The position numbers and the translations under genes are program-made. From SIG588 sp045591985 (GTDB lineage: Bacteria; Bacillota; Clostridia; Oscillospirales; Acutalibacteraceae), in assembly GCA_045591985.1 (NCBI GenBank), contig JAZNTV010000041.1, forward strand, positions 1-59,338: 59,338 nucleotides of DNA, written 5' to 3'. Of the stretch, positions 59,211-59,338 are shown piece by piece (positions within the stretch are counted from its first letter, which is position 1; every line of letters starts with the position of its first letter). Under the pieces are notes generated by a model. The model did not search any database. It was given only the letters and a program-made list of their open reading frames with translations, and had not been told where the DNA came from.

Positions 59211-59338
59211 AAAAAGACGGAGGGAGGGTGTGTGTGAGAGGGAACCGTCAGGGTTCCCTCTCGCGTCGAGCGGGCATTTAGCCCGCGGATAAACCCGCCC
59301 GCAGGCGTCAGACGAAAAAAGTTCGGCATTTTGCCGGA
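59211..59338. repeat. Hairpin-rich repeat element, cut by the window end
   Basis: Two perfect hairpins follow each other: GAGAGGGAACC-gtcag-GGTTCCCTCTC (59236-59262) and GCGGGC-attta-GCCCGC (59270-59286). A further CCCGC-rich run and gttcggcattttgccgga follow at the edge. The gacggagggag stretch resembles the complement of ccctccgac in the element at 51218. No gene is supported. A minus-strand frame here does not look coding. Confidence 0.5.

Noticed and set aside
59117..59329. 70-codon minus-strand frame at the window end
   Set aside because: It runs across a terminator and two perfect hairpins, and lacks a ribosome binding site and domain features.

Overview
The window looks like a chromosomal stretch from a spore-forming member of the Clostridia, most likely in or near the Oscillospiraceae/Ruminococcaceae. 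This is inferred from gene content, not from a search. The supporting signs are Gram-positive style strong ribosome binding sites, many sigma-A promoters with 17-base spacers, sporulation genes (dipicolinate synthase dpsAB, a bofA-like gene after a yaaL-like gene, a CwlD-type amidase), a T-box leader in front of alaS, a type III pantothenate kinase, and a secreted transglutaminase-like protein ending in a dockerin. Coding sequence is rich in GCG alanine codons, which fits the tRNA-Ala(CGC) gene near the left edge. Nearly every gene is a housekeeping gene. No prophage, CRISPR array, transposase or restriction system was seen.

Layout, left part. Bases 1-713 hold a hairpin-rich repeat array with no believable gene, ending at tRNA-Ala(CGC) on the minus strand. 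An orphan membrane protein follows, then an E2-like acyltransferase (minus strand) whose catalytic motif looks lost. A plus-strand run carries a DUF951 protein, prfA, a Sua5-type threonylcarbamoyl-AMP synthase, coaE, a lytic transglycosylase, an M18 aminopeptidase and the dockerin protein. Next come a DUF3343/cysteine desulfurase pair, cdaA-cdaR (cyclic di-AMP), a lipoprotein with a two-component system, a DUF1385 protein and prmC. Minus-strand genes from 18972 to 23170 cover an ECF transporter S component, coaX, an MgtC-family protein, a single-pass membrane protein and a metallophosphoesterase.

Layout, middle. cwlD, radA, a ThuA-like protein and an HD-domain protein lie on the plus strand. 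A minus-strand zur-znuA-znuC-znuB operon follows, with a clear Fur-type operator over its promoter. Then come a tyrosine phosphatase, thiN, birA, secG, yaaL-bofA, a GT4 glycosyltransferase, pgeF, dpsAB, and alaS behind a T-box. After alaS are hinT, an exonuclease, mscL, rplS, lepB, rbgA, rnhB, yraN and an M19 dipeptidase.

Layout, right part. thrC and a second metallophosphoesterase lead into the classic protein-quality block tig-clpP-clpX-lon-ysxC, which is interrupted between clpX and lon by a MITE-like element of about 180 bases with 27-29 base terminal inverted repeats. lysA, a lipoprotein, a GntR/YtrA-type regulator with a two-gene ABC exporter and a third lipoprotein follow. A second hairpin-rich repeat is cut by the window edge.

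The features most worth a second look are the repeats whose tail copies the 3' end and terminator of tRNA-Ala, the MITE-like element, the degenerate E2-like enzyme, and the very compact joints where promoter -35 boxes share bases with the previous gene's stop codon or terminator.
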